DNA from: Kalaharituber pfeilii
Taxonomy: Eukaryota; Ascomycota; Pezizomycetes; Pezizales; Pezizaceae
Reading direction: 5' to 3'
Length of the DNA: 64,000 nucleotides
Assembly: GCA_015179045.1 (NCBI GenBank)
Contig: WHUZ01000099.1
Coordinates: forward strand, 148,413 to 212,412
A program made the position numbers and the translations under genes. Below are positions 1-12,863 of the stretch, one piece after another. The notes under the pieces are model-generated. The model ran no database searches. It was given only the letters and a program-made list of their open reading frames with translations, and was not told the DNA's origin. Position 1 is the first letter of the stretch. Each line of letters begins with the position of its first letter.

Positions 1-683
1 TTTGAAACACGGATTGATGAAGAACTGTTCCAATTCTGAGACTTGTTGGTGTTTTGCTTTACTCCAGGCTGAGGCGCTTCTAGCGCAGCAAAAGGGCTTC
101 CCTTACCCTGAGTAGATAGCGAACGGACCATATACCGCACCTGCCCAACATATGTGGCCTCTACATACATTTCTGAATTCCATCTTCAGCTTAATAAGTT
201 GAGAGTTAGAAATTGCTTTTAGTCTTCACACTCTAGTGTCATCAACGCTTGATTTTGCCGCCCCCATATGTGTACCCAACGGTCCCGAGCTACCCTTCCC
301 TCCCCTCTTATCCCCTTTACCCTTTCCACTCTCAACGCCACTATGTCCTCAATCCCCGATCCCCGCCCTGCGCCTCTCGTCCCATTCTCACCAATCAACT
401 GGCTTCCTGAAACGCGAGCCCCCTACCGTTGCAAACATCCCAGCAAACACCCCAGCATGGCCACTCCCCTTCAGATCCTGACAAAGCAATCTTATTGGCT
501 GGAGGGAATCAGCTGACTTGAGGTGTATGCGTCCAGGGTAGTCGGGGCATTTGTTGCCGTGGCGAATTGGCTACTGTGTCATTCGATTTACGAGATCCAG
601 CTCGCGCGAGTGGATGTTAAATCAGAAGGGGCCGGGTGTATGGAGGGAGGTTTGCAGAACATGTGCGCGACTGAAATTGCTTA
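1..683. other. No gene recognised
   Basis: Short pyrimidine-rich open frames occur at about 236-516, but they have composition bias only and no domain, and I do not call them. The region ends at the target-site duplication of the LINE tail that follows. Confidence 0.5.
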
Positions 684-695
684 TACTGCACGTGA

Positions 696-908
696 TCGGC
701 CTGTAACACTGATAGCCATGGGCAAACACGGACATGACATCTCGGATTGGGGCTTTTGAATTCTTTGTTTTCACCCTCCTCACTAGCGGGACTGTGGGCA
801 CCCACCCTCTTATTTTTTCCTTGTTTTATCTCTTATGTACCTAAATCGCCATAGCCCGTTGGGCGGCATGCGATTAATGATATTAAAAAACTAAAAAAAA
901 TTAAAAAT
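696..908 (+). mobile_element. LINE family 1, 5'-truncated 3' end
   Basis: A 213-bp insertion is bounded by a perfect 12-bp direct repeat, tactgcacgtga, at 684-695 and 909-920. It ends in the family 1 tail: tatgtacctaaa, then a GCC-ATA-GCCC-GTT-GGGC-GGC hairpin at about 853-872, then an imperfect A-rich tail. The duplication and the 3' oligo(A) show target-primed reverse transcription. The first half should be the end of ORF2 and 3' UTR, but it is too short to translate convincingly. Confidence 0.8.
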
Positions 909-920
909 TACTGCACGTGA

Positions 921-3328
921 CTGTACTCCTAGGTATTACTGGGCAGCTTAACTGCGCAAGAAGACCGAAGATTCTATAGTTGAATCTCAAATCCGTTGCT
1001 GTAAGCTCTTGACTATAGCATGGATGGTTCCATACAGTCATAATAAAAGTTAGGCTTTCAATGAGAGCGGTTTTATGGAGAACTATACGTCCGTTCTGTA
1101 ATGATTGTATTTGCATATAGGTTGGCATTTTATGTCTTGGGAGCCACCCTATGGAAGCTTAATTGCGTCGGTTGCTTTTGATTATTGTTAGAGTGGTAGA
1201 GCCCGCCTCAATGGATAAGCTTAAGTTCGAGGTTTGATTTTAACACGGGTGAATATATATTACGAAGAGGCGTATCAGAGGGCGAGCTTAACGAGGACTA
1301 GAAAAGTAAAACAATAACAGAGAAACGAGGTGCTTGCAGGGTAAGGAGTTTGCCGCTGGAAGTCGAATTCGTGGCGTGTGCCGCGGGAGCGGGGGTCTGG
1401 AGCGGGCGGCAGCGGGGACGAAGTTGAGGAGTTCGTAGGATTAGCGCCGTCGGAAGAGGCTTCTCCTTTGTGTATGAAGTTCTTCTCTTCGTACCCTAGA
1501 GATATGCATCGTCATGCCTAGCCTAGCAAGGCTATAAAAGCGGAAGGGAGGAAGGAAAAGGCACAAGAATGAAATAAACTGGGGCTTGAAATACAGTCTC
1601 CCCACAAGATGAGGTGGTAAGAGTGTGAATATTAGGAGACATATTAGTTGGAAATCGCCTGCGGAACTGGAGATACGGGATAAGGATGTAAATGTAGATG
1701 GGCCCGAGCGCAGGGTGGTGTGGAGAGCAGGAGGAGGCTACGGCCCACGTGATAGAGCAAATGCAGAGTGTGAAAAGGGAGGCACCGAACGCACAGGCCA
1801 CTGAGCGGCAAGTGAGTAATGATATTAGTTAAAGAACCCAAAAGGTAGATTAGCAATCCAATATGACAGGTAGAAGACGTACTGGTGCTCGAAGGGGTTG
1901 AAGCGGAGAAAGCTTCATAACTAGGCTTTAAAACAATCACACAACACAGTAAGCTAATCTAACAGAGGATAAAAAAAAAAAAAAAAAAAAAGGCCTCCGA
2001 CCTGGCGTACAGAATTTAGCACTTTGCTCAGATCAAACGGACACTTACCCTGAATTTCTCGCACACCTCAGCTTGGGCTTAACCCCTTCGGGACGCGAAA
2101 TTGATCAACTTCCGAAAATATATACTCATCAACGCCCGGGCAGTAGACATCTTCTGCAGATAATCCCTCTATTTTGCCCACTTACTTTGTTAGCATTATC
2201 GGTCATTTACTGTTTTCTCCTACAAAAAGATCGGAGGGACATCAACTTCGCTTTTTTTAGACCTGCTGTTGCGTATTATATCGCCGTCGCTACCTAAAGT
2301 ACGTATCGTCAATAATAGGCTCTGCTAGCCGGATTTTTAGATGCCCGGATAGCTGACATAATGAGAAGTCTCAGTCTGTTCGACGACACGGTTAGTATGC
2401 CTAACGATACTGTATCTCAACATGCCCCATCCTGCTCCTCTCTTCCACATCCCTATTCCTACAAAACACTCCAATAGAGAGCATTCACGTCAAAATATCA
2501 CCAAGCATATTCCCTGGATCCCCATCACAAAATTATCTTTTCACAATCACCATACCGTCACCATTTGCCCACCAAAATTATACCCTTCCCCCTCCTCCTA
2601 CTCTCATTTCAATTTCTATCATATAATTAGGTTCTCCCCCACGCCCTGCCATGGCGAACAGCTGCACGCGGGGTCACGTGATAGAGAGAAAAAAAAAATT
2701 TCTTCCCCACCCTTTCTCACGCCCCCTCCTCGTCCCCATTTCCCTCTTTTTCACCTTCCCTCTTCCAATTCCCCTTCCCCTTCCCATTCTCACTCCTGCT
2801 CTCTCCTTCCACCAAATGTCCTCACATACACGACCTCCCTATCCTCCCCAAATCACAAATACATCCAACCTGCCTCCCCACAGAACCCGCTCTAACCCCC
2901 CTCCTACTCTCCGTTCATGACACTGATGCATCATACTTCCTCTCGTCACCGCACCAAACCCCCCCACCCTCACACCCACCGCACCTCATACCCCGCAAGT
3001 ACCCCTCTCAAAACTTACATTTTGAGAAATTCCTCCCGTATCTCCAAATCCTTTACCCTGTGCAATTTATGCCATGTCATCTCAAACCTCGTATGCAGAA
3101 GTAAGTAAACTAAGCTACTTACCTTATGATATCTTTTTCTTTTTCTTTCCATTTTCTTTTTCTCTAATTCCACGGTGAGATTCGGATATCCTATTCAAAT
3201 TCTTCCCCAAGGTAACTTAGCCGACAAAACCGGCAGTAGCTGTCATCACATCTCCGAGAAATTTTTTCAATATACAAGACTTAATAATGAAACCTCGGTG
3301 GGAAAAAGCATTCACTACCTACATAGCT
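921..3328. other. Intergenic, nothing recognised
   Basis: No open frame here has a recognisable domain. A 21-base A run sits at 1971-1991. The open frame at 2422-2895 is a Pro/Ser/His-rich translation of a CT-rich tract and looks non-coding. CT-rich runs between 2580 and 2900 could be promoter or UTR sequence of an unseen gene, but nothing supports that. Confidence 0.4.
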
Positions 3329-3588
3329 ACATGTCCTCGTGCCCCAGACTATTATTTTTCAGCCTCTGCCTTGATAGCTACAGTTCCCCCACCGAGGGAA
3401 TTTATAACAGAGGGATCATAGGCAACGTCGCGAGCGAGGTTGATGGAAAAACACGTTACCCTCAGTAATAAACCATGCTTTCCTTAATAGGAAACTCAGC
3501 CCCCAACTTGATAATTCTTGTTTGTTAAATATAGACTTGCGAACCGAAGGGCTGTCTGCGGTCTCAGAGTCTAGTCACGAGAACATGT
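3329..3588. mobile_element. Possible small inverted-repeat element
   Basis: The left end, acatgtcctcgtgccccagact (3329-3350), is mirrored at 3568-3588 as the reverse complement acatgttctcgtgactagact. The arms are about 21 bp with a few mismatches around 215 bp of other sequence. The core CTCGTGCCC(C)AGACT recurs at 8620, 11917 and 43345, which suggests a dispersed family. No target duplication could be fixed, so this may be a chance or decayed structure. Confidence 0.35.
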
Positions 3589-4542
3589 GGCCTCGTGATA
3601 TCCAGCCGAAAGGTATATATCCACCACCATGACTCTTCTCGGTGCGTTCTTGTCAATAATGTAGACTGCATGCATATGATCAAGAAAAAATCAATATGTT
3701 ATATCATTCGCATCCCTCCTCCCAAATATTCAGTGAAATTCATGCTATCAGTCTGTAAGGACATGTCATTCACCGGCTCCAGCTCTGATCGAGTAATTGA
3801 AAAATTCATCCCCTCAATTCTAAGTGTATTCATAAATTCCTACCTATATTCTCACTCCCCTCTTCCTGCCTGTGATACTGCCTCCCGGATCAATATTTCA
3901 GATCAACTCACGCACATCGATATCTGTGAAATCAAGCCTCGGCCTATTCTCTCATCCCAGAATGCCCGAAATATTAGATATTGATACCCAGCTCCTCCTT
4001 TCAATTTCACCGTACACCCAAAGTATAAAAATATATGAATAGATCCTCGTTATGCATAACAAAAGAAAGGAAAATGATGAAAAGCGTTCTGCTCGGTAGA
4101 GCCTGGCAAAAAATGAGAAACAAAAAAATTGGAGTGTATGAAGTTGCAGTATTAAAAAATTATCTTGGACTAGAGAAAAAAAGAAGCACACCAAAGTCAT
4201 GCCCTTACTCACATTAGCCCCGATAAACCGATAAAAAGTCCGAACCCAACCCTAAGTCCGAACCCAAAAATCCAACCCCCCAAATCAACCTACCCCAGAA
4301 ACCAGAAAACAGACATAATGCGTCAGGAGCCAAAACCCTCCCTACCTAAGCGTTCCTATTCAGTCTGATCGTACCCAATTCCTAAACAATCCTAGCAAGG
4401 GCGTAACGAAAAAAACAAAAAGAGTTGACCAGGTAGACAAAAAAGAAACCAAAATAAAGTGCAAAGAAGGGACAAAAAAGCACTCCAGGATACAAACGAA
4501 ATTGAAACAAACGAAGAAACAATATGGAATAGAAGTGGAAAA
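3589..4542. other. 3' flank of the 1222-residue gene, no gene recognised
   Basis: Open frames at 3595-3984 and 3952-4217 have no recognisable features. The stretch beside 4543 is A-rich and probably holds the 3' UTR of the minus-strand gene. Confidence 0.4.
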
Positions 4543-7500
4543 CTAAATCATCACCAACTCCACTCCTTCAACCATCACCCTCTTTTCCGGTACGCCGGGC
4601 CCATATGCTTCCCCTACTGTATACCCACCACGGCTCGCTATCAAAATCCCCTCCGGAGATATTGCACGCTCTCGGACTACCTCTTCAGGTGATGGTTGCC
4701 GCGGGGAATTTCGCCCATAGACACTTGTTTGTGGCGTCGCATTGTAGGGTGACTGAGGATAGCTATGACTTCCGCCAGCAGGACTATATTGCTTATGCTG
4801 CGGAGGAGAAGGAAACATCGCAGCTGTGATGTGGGAATCGCTTGATGTGACCGGGGACATGGCTCTACCGCTTTGCGGGTGTTGCTCGTGCTGCTGGTAT
4901 CCAGCCACCGGGGTAAGCTGTGGATAATACCGTGAGGCAGATTGTACCGTTCGCTGCGAGGATTGATATCCACTCTGCACCACACTCGTCTCTGCAGCAA
5001 CCTGACTGCCAGTTGTTATACTAGTATTCGATGTACTCTGCTGGTGATAATATATGCCTCGCTTCTCCTCAAACTTTTGCTTCAGCCCGCGCACTACCTT
5101 GTCCTCCTTATCTTTCAATTCCGGGGACGCCGAAGGTAGCTTCGATGCTTGTTGGGTTTGCTGGGGCTGCAGCAGAGTGTGGTGCTGTTTCTCCACATCA
5201 GACGATTCAAACGAGAAAGATGAGGACGACGACGAGCGCATGGCTGCTGTGACTGCAAGAGTGGAGATATGCGGGAATGAGGGAGATGTAATTCCGAGCC
5301 CAACAGGTCTTATGGCGGCAAGAGGGGTGCTTCCGATGTCTTGGGATGGTGAGGCAGGGAGGCTCGAATCCGCTTCGGTCAACGTGGGGGTATAACGCGG
5401 AACTGCGGAAGCAGAGGTAGAGCTGGGGGTTGAGCAAACCGCAGAGTCCTGAGCTTCGGGTAGCACACTCCTGCGTCCCAATGAGGCAAATTCCTCTCCG
5501 AACGTCTGCCTTGCGAGTGACTTCACAGGTCTCCTTCTCGGGGTGGACCTTGTTAATGGGCTTGTAACGACCTGGGAGGACCTACCCGATGCAGAGTCTG
5601 TTGTTGTAATTGTGATATCTGTATCTGTGCGCTTGAGCGCCGACAGGCGGGGGCTTGATTGTGAATGGTATATAGAATTGGACTGTTGTTGTAGCTCCTC
5701 TCCATTTCCCCAAGGTGAGTTTTCCCGTATTGAAGTCTCCCTTATCGTAGTATCGGTATCGACCCTTTGTGGTGACCGCATCACAAAGGGGTCATCTCCT
5801 CCGGAAGCATCTTCTTCCACAATGGACAAATTTGGTCTCGCATGGCTCCCGATCATCTCAACAGTATTACTATATCTCACATCACCATGCACCCAGTCCC
5901 TTTCCTTCTCTATCTTCTCAACGCCCACCGTGGTCTTCTGTAGATTCCCATTATCTTCACCATCAGCACCTTCGTCGTCACTGTCGCTACTGAAATAGCT
6001 TCTCTCGCTCTCACTATGCGTTTCCTTCGTTGCATGCATGAACTCCCCTTCTTGCTCCTTCCGCAACTTGCTATCTCTCCTTCTTTTACGCTCCTCCATT
6101 TCCCTTTTAATTCCAGAAATGATCTCTTTCTGGCTTTTTAATCGCTTCTCCACTGCATCTATCTCCCTTACTAGTCGCTCTTCAAGGTCCATATCTCCGA
6201 TTCTAAACACAACATGGGCGTAGTTTCGTTCAACTGTCTCCAAAGACTGATGTAGCGTGTGAAGAAGCTCCTGCGCGGAGCGAGGCGACAATGGTGGCTG
6301 ATGCCGTTGCTGGTTCATTGCAGAAGCTGGGAATTTCCACCCCGCACCTGCGGGGACCACTAGCGGTGCGCCCCCTTGAACTGTCCGTGGAGGGCCCATG
6401 TTCGTTGTTGTTAACGTTATAGATGGTGCACTCATTGTTCTCACGTGTCCGCTGTGTGGTCGGAGACCTTGCTGGCTCGGCTGTGTATACTGCGGGTTAG
6501 GGGAAAGTGTAGCCGTAACTGCTCCTCCACGTTGAGTATTGGGATTAATAAAAGACATTCTCGGGGATGTGGGGCACTCCATACGTGATTCCTTTAGGTC
6601 AGTGAGGCCTCCATGGGTATGATGCCCCGTAGATGCGGATGTGAATGTACTCATCGATGGAGCAGTATCCGATGACGGACGTGGGGAGTAGCTAGACGAG
6701 GTACCAGAGGTTTGAGAAGGCGGGTATACCACAGTTGGAGTATGGTGGTACGATTGAGGGATAAAGGACAAAGACAGCTGTCGTGTACGGGATGCCGGAG
6801 TTTGCTGCGAATGTTGAACACCCGATTGACCGGGAGGAAATTGAGGTGAAAGGGGGTATACAATTTGCAGCGGATCGGGATGGGGTATTGGATTGCTAAT
6901 CTTAATACCCTTCTCTCGAATAGCATCTTTAACTGTATCCTTTTCTTTCTCTTTCTCTTTTTCCCTGTCCTTCTTCTCCTTCTTCTCCTTCTTCTCTAGT
7001 TTATCCTTCTTTCTCGTAAACGAGATTGGGGATGAAGCCCTATTCGTAGCTTTATTCAGGAACGGTGGTGCCGGGGGCGCTAGAGGCACAGGACTAACCG
7101 CACCCTTAGACTCGGCATCATTATCCTTCCGTTCCCAGAACCGCTTGAAATTCCCGGCGCCAAATGCGCTCACCCTCCTCCTCTGTCCTTCCTTCTCCTT
7201 CTTCTTCTTTCCATCCCCATCCTTATTCCCACCTGTGATATTCTCCAATGATCCCAATAATATGGTTGTTTTCCTAGCATGGTTCCCCGAACCCCCTTCT
7301 TTCGACCCATCCATACTCCGAACTTTCTTCGGGGTTGGAAACCGTTCCTCCTCCTCGTCACTGCTGATGGGACTAAAAAAGCTGATCATAGCGCCGTTTG
7401 CGGTTGGATCGGTTTCCTTCCCCTTCGCCTCATCCCCAAGACTGGTATTTATCCTGCTTGGCAGATCATGCCTCCGTGGCGATCCGAACGGAGATTTCAC

Positions 7501-8211
7501 CTTTCCTAGCATCTGCAGTGGCGGGGTTCTTGCTCTCTCTCCTACATTTACAGAATACGGTGGCTGCGGCGAGCTTATGAAGGAGGACTCTTGCGTCAAT
7601 GCGGGAGTCGAGTTTGCGCTGAACGGTACCGGGGGAGGTGTTCGAGGCTGAAGTACTGACGTCGGAGTAACCGACCGCGACGAGGATGATGCCAAGAAAG
7701 CCGACGGGGCAGGGGACAGCGACGATGGGCGTAGTTTCCGAACCTTGATTCCGCCGCCGTTTGACAGCAGATGTGGCGACGATGGTACCGGCTTTCGCTC
7801 AATCGAGATAGCGGGGCTCGAGCTTCGTGACGTATTTCGGGGCCGTGCGGGGGAGGATGCGGGCGAAGTGGGGTTGGAGGGCGGCGACGGTCCGGAAGTT
7901 GAGATCCGCATGCTCAGCGAGGACTTTGTTTGTCGCAGGGTCGAGCGACGCTGTAACGGGCTCAAAATCGGGCTCGTACCGGCCTCAGGAAGGTCGGTGG
8001 TTGATGCTGACCCGGTCAGAATCACCGGCGGAAAGGCTGGAGGTAGCTGCGGAGACGGCGGCCTGGTTGTGCACGGAGACGATGTTGCAGAGGGAAGGTG
8101 ATCCTGCGACGCTGCTGGCGAATCCTGAGCTGAAGAAGCATATTGCATATTTGCACGCAAGACGTTATCAGTGGACGACGACTCTGACTGCGTGAGCTGG
8201 TAGCTGGCCAT
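4543..8211 (-). CDS. Large disordered fungal protein with a central coiled coil (1222 aa)
   Basis: A single uninterrupted minus-strand frame of 1222 codons runs from the ATG at 8211 to the TAG-type end at 4543. I recognise no catalytic or binding domain. Most of the chain is Ser/Pro/Thr-rich low complexity with many SP and PRxxSP motifs, typical of intrinsically disordered, heavily phosphorylated proteins. A Lys/Glu-rich run lies at about residues 399-430. A predicted coiled coil at about 645-725 starts near SAQELLHTLHQSLETVERNY and continues with heptad-like EERLVREIDAVEKRL. An acidic Ser/Asp patch follows at about 740-757. No signal peptide or membrane segment is visible. Long open length with ordinary codon use, against dense stops in neighbouring DNA, makes it a real gene. 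The role is unknown; a cytoskeletal, polarity or scaffold protein would fit the architecture, but that is inference. Confidence 0.85.
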   Translation of the reverse strand: MASYQLTQSESSSTDNVLRANMQYASSAQDSPAASQDHLPSATSSPCTTRPPSPQLPPAFPPVILTGSASTTDLPEAGTSPILSPLQRRSTLRQTKSSLSMRISTSGPSPPSNPTSPASSPARPRNTSRSSSPAISIERKPVPSSPHLLSNGGGIKVRKLRPSSLSPAPSAFLASSSSRSVTPTSVLQPRTPPPVPFSANSTPALTQESSFISSPQPPYSVNVGERARTPPLQMLGKVKSPFGSPRRHDLPSRINTSLGDEAKGKETDPTANGAMISFFSPISSDEEEERFPTPKKVRSMDGSKEGGSGNHARKTTILLGSLENITGGNKDGDGKKKKEKEGQRRRVSAFGAGNFKRFWERKDNDAESKGAVSPVPLAPPAPPFLNKATNRASSPISFTRKKDKLEKKEKKEKKDREKEKEKEKDTVKDAIREKGIKISNPIPHPDPLQIVYPLSPQFPPGQSGVQHSQQTPASRTRQLSLSFIPQSYHHTPTVVYPPSQTSGTSSSYSPRPSSDTAPSMSTFTSASTGHHTHGGLTDLKESRMECPTSPRMSFINPNTQRGGAVTATLSPNPQYTQPSQQGLRPHSGHVRTMSAPSITLTTTNMGPPRTVQGGAPLVVPAGAGWKFPASAMNQQRHQPPLSPRSAQELLHTLHQSLETVERNYAHVVFRIGDMDLEERLVREIDAVEKRLKSQKEIISGIKREMEERKRRRDSKLRKEQEGEFMHATKETHSESERSYFSSDSDDEGADGEDNGNLQKTTVGVEKIEKERDWVHGDVRYSNTVEMIGSHARPNLSIVEEDASGGDDPFVMRSPQRVDTDTTIRETSIRENSPWGNGEELQQQSNSIYHSQSSPRLSALKRTDTDITITTTDSASGRSSQVVTSPLTRSTPRRRPVKSLARQTFGEEFASLGRRSVLPEAQDSAVCSTPSSTSASAVPRYTPTLTEADSSLPASPSQDIGSTPLAAIRPVGLGITSPSFPHISTLAVTAAMRSSSSSSFSFESSDVEKQHHTLLQPQQTQQASKLPSASPELKDKEDKVVRGLKQKFEEKRGIYYHQQSTSNTSITTGSQVAAETSVVQSGYQSSQRTVQSASRYYPQLTPVAGYQQHEQHPQSGRAMSPVTSSDSHITAAMFPSPPQHKQYSPAGGSHSYPQSPYNATPQTSVYGRNSPRQPSPEEVVRERAISPEGILIASRGGYTVGEAYGPGVPEKRVMVEGVELVMI

Positions 8212-9149
8212 AGTGCTTCCGCTACGTTGCGTTGACTATGTGCCTTTTTTTCCTGGTCCAGTTATTTTTGTCGTTTCCGTTTCTTTGGAGTTTTGCCTTG
8301 CTTTAATCCCTTCGCCCAAGTTTTCCTGCTAGAATTCCTTTTTCTAGATCCTGTCTGTCTTGTTTAATGAACCTCTGCAAGCTAATGTACCGACGGTAAA
8401 ATTGGCAGCGCCAAATTTTCACCTGTGTTTTTCACAGCTGCAGCTCTCCTGCACTGCGAAGGATGATGATTCCCGAGACTGAAGTGAACTGAAGGAGGCA
8501 AATGCCGCGGTTAACGATCGTATTATTGAATACTTGATTCCGTGAAACTAGCTAAGCAATTCAGATGAAATTAGCTTGAACCGCGCACGAAACAGTTTAA
8601 AAACAGCGTCCCCATTGTTCTCGTGCCCAGACTCTCGTCCCCATCTCATTGCTATTGTCGGAAAAAACTTACCAGATTCAGACGTGGTGCGGAAAGATTA
8701 GTCCAAATGAGTTTCGATCGTCTAGCTGTTTGCTAGGGTCGCGCTTCGGTAACAGCAATGATAGGCCCCACAAATAAAGGTAAAGGTAAATGTTTTCTGA
8801 ATTTCCGCCTCCCTCAGCCTTCTAATTCCGTTCCCTTCAAATCGACAGTCAGCAGACCTGTTTGGACCGCAATAAATTGTCTGAAGCCCAGAATCTGTTT
8901 AATTTGTAAGTTTCTGTGAGACCCTCCTGAAAAATGAAAAACCCTCACATACCCCAAGGAATGACAATAAAGTGAATGAATATATTATGTTGCAGGTGTG
9001 CCCCAACGGACGGATGCGAAAAGCCAACGTATAATAAATTCTTTATCGGAAGTCTTCTGATAGCTTGAGCTCCGGTGGCTGGTTCGATTAGTGGAGATCC
9101 AAAGTGGCTGTAGTAATGATTAGAGGACCGCTCAATCAAGAACAGGGAG

Positions 9150-9184
<35 letters not shown>

Positions 9185-12100
9185 AACCGTTTCAATGCTG
9201 AAAAGAAATTAGCAAGATAACAAACAGAGCCACGCTTAAACAGAAGGCATGAGAAGGGGATAAAAAAGTGAAAAAACAAAGAATAAAACCTAACCGGCCA
9301 CACGCTCGGTAAGTAGCAGATCTGTCGAGCGAAGAAAGTGTAGTCAGACGTAAGGAAATGAAAGATGTAATACAATTAATGAAAAAAAAGATCAGCAGCA
9401 TGGAATCTTACTTACCCAAGCTAGGTGGCCATCTGAAAGAGGAAGGGAAAAAGGAAATGCAAAAGCATTAATCTAGCAGGGTTAACAAGTACTGATATAT
9501 AACCACACAAGACAGCTTCAGGAAATGGGCACTACAAAAGTTGCTTGGATCATGTTTTGAAGCTGAAGCGTGGAGAACCCTCCTCCAATATTATCTTTCG
9601 ATACTATCCACATCTGCACTCTCCAAAACTTGCGCTTCTAAATATCGATCCAGCTCATGAGAAAACATTTGATGCTATATTTCTCTCACTGCAGTCCGCC
9701 TTGGTAGAACTCTGTACCCCACAGATTGCACTTTGCATCGTTGTCGTCACTTGTGTCATTCCTTGTGTATCCATTCGGACCCAAACATTCGCGCAAGCAG
9801 TCTAGCGTGCACCGCTGCATAACGCACGTTTGCCGAACCAGCTCCGAATTCCAAAAATAAACACACTTCCCGTGGTATCTTGAAATCGTACTACCATGAA
9901 TATTCGATAAACCTGTCAACGTCCTGCCCCAGAATCATCGCCTTCCCACAATTCAGCTAGGCTTTTCGTCCACTGTTTCTTCCTTTAAAAGCCAATTAAG
10001 CGCTCCCCCCGGATATGCTTGGGAGGGTGAGGAGGGGAGCCAATAAGCAGGGGTTAGGTTTTTCTTCTCTTTTTGCTTAGGAAGAATTTCCCGGCGGCCA
10101 GGGGGTTGAGGGCTTAACCCGCGTTGCACAATGGAAACTGCGTCCCTCTTACCCAAAGGGAGTCTGATGGGTGAAGGAATCCTGCAGCGTATTTGACCTA
10201 CGGAATGCATAAGTATGAATTGCTATTTTCTGCATTCCAATTTTGACAGTCCAAAGCGTGAAACGACTGCGCATGGGCGGATTGGGCTGCAAGGAATTTT
10301 CAATGGGACTTCCAGAAAACTTCCACGCTAAGACACAACGGACATTCCCAAACTCACACCATAGTCCACCTCCTCCGATGAACATGCTGCGAGTGTCAGA
10401 TTTATTGCTAGGTAGCTATTCTCTGTTCATGCATGTAGGCGGATAGTGGTTCAGTGCTTACCTGCGCACTCCAGAGTTTATAATTGCTACAATGCTGACT
10501 GTTCGCTGCGATAGTTGCATCAATTCATTCGGAAACACGCCCCCGTTACCGTATTCTTTGTCGGAAAAACAGAGAGTGGTTCATCACCGATTCCCATTTC
10601 CTTGCTCAAGTTCGGTTCTTACATAGCTATTCCCTACTATTCAATAATACAACGTATAAGACACGAAGGTTTAGCTTCCAGTGGCGTGTATCATCTGTCA
10701 GCATTCAACCAGGAATATTTTCTACTCTAGGCTACGTTTCAGGAAAACAACATTAGCTTGCGGCCCAGCTCCCAGCGCCCTTAATTCCAATTATCAAGCC
10801 CCGAGGTGAAGAACTCCGGTATACCGGTAGCAAAGACGCATGTACCACCCATCCCGGAACAAAATGTTATTCTGCTAATTGAAGGTAGCTTGCCGCAAAA
10901 TTGGGCCCTTCCTTGAGCTCAACTTTTCTAGCTCCGATGCAAGGGGGCTAAAGTGGGGGCGGCAGCAATCTTGAATGAGTTATGAAGAGAAAGCAAGGGA
11001 TTTAAGCACGCCGGCAGCTCTCGGGTATGACCGAATTTCTTGAGTGGAAACAATACAGGTTCATCCATATTCAGAGGTGTAGACTGTAAATCTGCCTTCA
11101 GGACCCCGTGATTCGGCAATGCGCGAGAAAAATGACGATCATGTCTTGACTTCGCAGTCTATATGCAACCTCGTTATTTGCTCCGCTGCTCGCTTCACAA
11201 GTTTAGCTTTATCGAGATTAACCCATGCATGTAACCGACTCACCTTGGCCAGAATTGCGTGACGAGGCTACATGCAGTCATGCCTTGTATTGTGGCTGAG
11301 CGCTTTAATTTGCCGTTTCATAGCACTTGCACCGGCATCATGGAGGAGAGGTTGCAGGTGAGTAAGATTCCTAACTAAGCGAATGTATGACTAGCAGCTT
11401 GCTGAGGGGGGGGGGGGGGGGGGGGGAAGGGAGCGGGTGGACGAGTGAATTGGTGACCTTGAGAGGTGAAGAGACAGAGAAATAAGAGGAGAAAAAGAGG
11501 AAGCATAGAAGTCTGGAAGACGGAAAAAGAGGGGACAGGAGGGGAGAAGGAGGGGAAAAGGAGGAGATAAAACCACGATGCACTCTGGTTCTTAGCTGGC
11601 ATTGCTCTGGGACTCCTTCTGTATGCGGGAATCCCACTAATCTGCCAAGGCTGATATATCTACCGGTACCAAGCATTCTAAACAACCGTATTGTGATTAC
11701 GAGACAATAGCGTTATATGTTGTCTCATAAGCTTTAACTCTTGCACATTGAAAAGTAGTATTCTTACAAAAATGCATACTTTATGCCAGCCCATTCTGGC
11801 GAATACTATCCGGATTTAGAATAGTCTCATGCTCGATTTACTACATGAAATATATAAGAACCACGCGTGCACGTCAGAAATGAATGCTAAAATCACTTCT
11901 TTAGATACACCCTAGTCTCGTGCCCAGACTCTCAATTTCGGCCTTCAGCCGCAATACATCCTAGCGTTGGATATATACGTACGGCATCCTGAGTAAGTAC
12001 TGTAGAGGAATAAGGGCGTACAAGTTGACGGTTAGGCAGTAATCACCTAATGGTAGCTTAGTGCAAAGCATGTTTGTTTTCCCACCAAGCCTGAGGCTCA

Positions 12101-12863
12101 CTCGCAATGGATAACATATGCTTGTATTGAACGTCTTTCAATACAAAGTTATGTGGCAGATGTGGGCTAAAAATTTTGGGTTCATTGTAGGTGTAGAGAA
12201 AACTGGTTGGTCAAATATTGGTGACAGCATTCCCCAAGCCTTGGCGAGATAATATCTAACTAGTTTGAGTGCAGCTGCGGTTAGTACTAGGGGTACTGCA
12301 GCCAGACCCAGTGCTGACTTTGCACCTACCTCTCGTAAGCTAGAGGGTACTGTACTGCCCAACTTGTTCTCATAAGCAGACGGGCACTGGGTGCTGCCAA
12401 GATTGCAACCAGATTAGGGCAGTACTCCGCACGACCGCACCGCTCAACCCTCCACCACCATCTATAAGACCGTTCATTCTCAAACACACCACATCTCGTT
12501 GATGTGTCATACGCAAGTGCTTGGACCCGCCAGTCTCGGCGTGGCCCCTACTACTAAGATTATCTTGAAACAACACTCTGTCAGAAAACACACACGTGGG
12601 ATAAGGCTCGTGCGTATCTACGGGGCCAGAGGTGCCAGAGGCCAAGAAACAACCATATCTCATCAATTAAAAACTTTCGGTGTATATAATCAAAAAAAAT
12701 CAGACCATCTTCATAAGAGCGCTAAACCCAAAAACAACCACCCTCAACTCATCAAAAACAAAAGAAAACAAAAACCCAAACGCCTTTCCCCCGTTCACCT
12801 ACATACCCCGCCCCCTCCACATTACACCTCACAGGTACCAGTGATATGCAAGTAAATATTCGT
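8212..12863. other. 4.6-kb intergenic region with homopolymers and two dispersed motifs
   Basis: No gene is supported. The first few hundred bases should contain the promoter and 5' UTR of the minus-strand 1222-residue gene. The motif CTCGTGCCCAGACT occurs at 8620-8633 and 11917-11930. A 33-base A run lies at 9150-9182 and a 21-base G run at 11406-11426. Open frames such as 9545-9805 and 10515-10730 show no domain. Confidence 0.45.

Noticed and set aside
1186..1245. tRNA-like stretch (gagtggtagagc ... gttcgaggtttga)
   Set aside because: The A-box and B-box resemblances have plausible spacing, but I cannot pair acceptor, D or anticodon stems, so no tRNA or SINE head is called.
2422..2920. Two overlapping Pro/Ser/His-rich open frames
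   Set aside because: They result from a CT-rich tract without stops; both frames look equally biased and carry no domain.
6893..7651. 252-codon plus-strand frame
   Set aside because: It lies wholly inside the 1222-codon gene on the other strand and is its low-complexity shadow.
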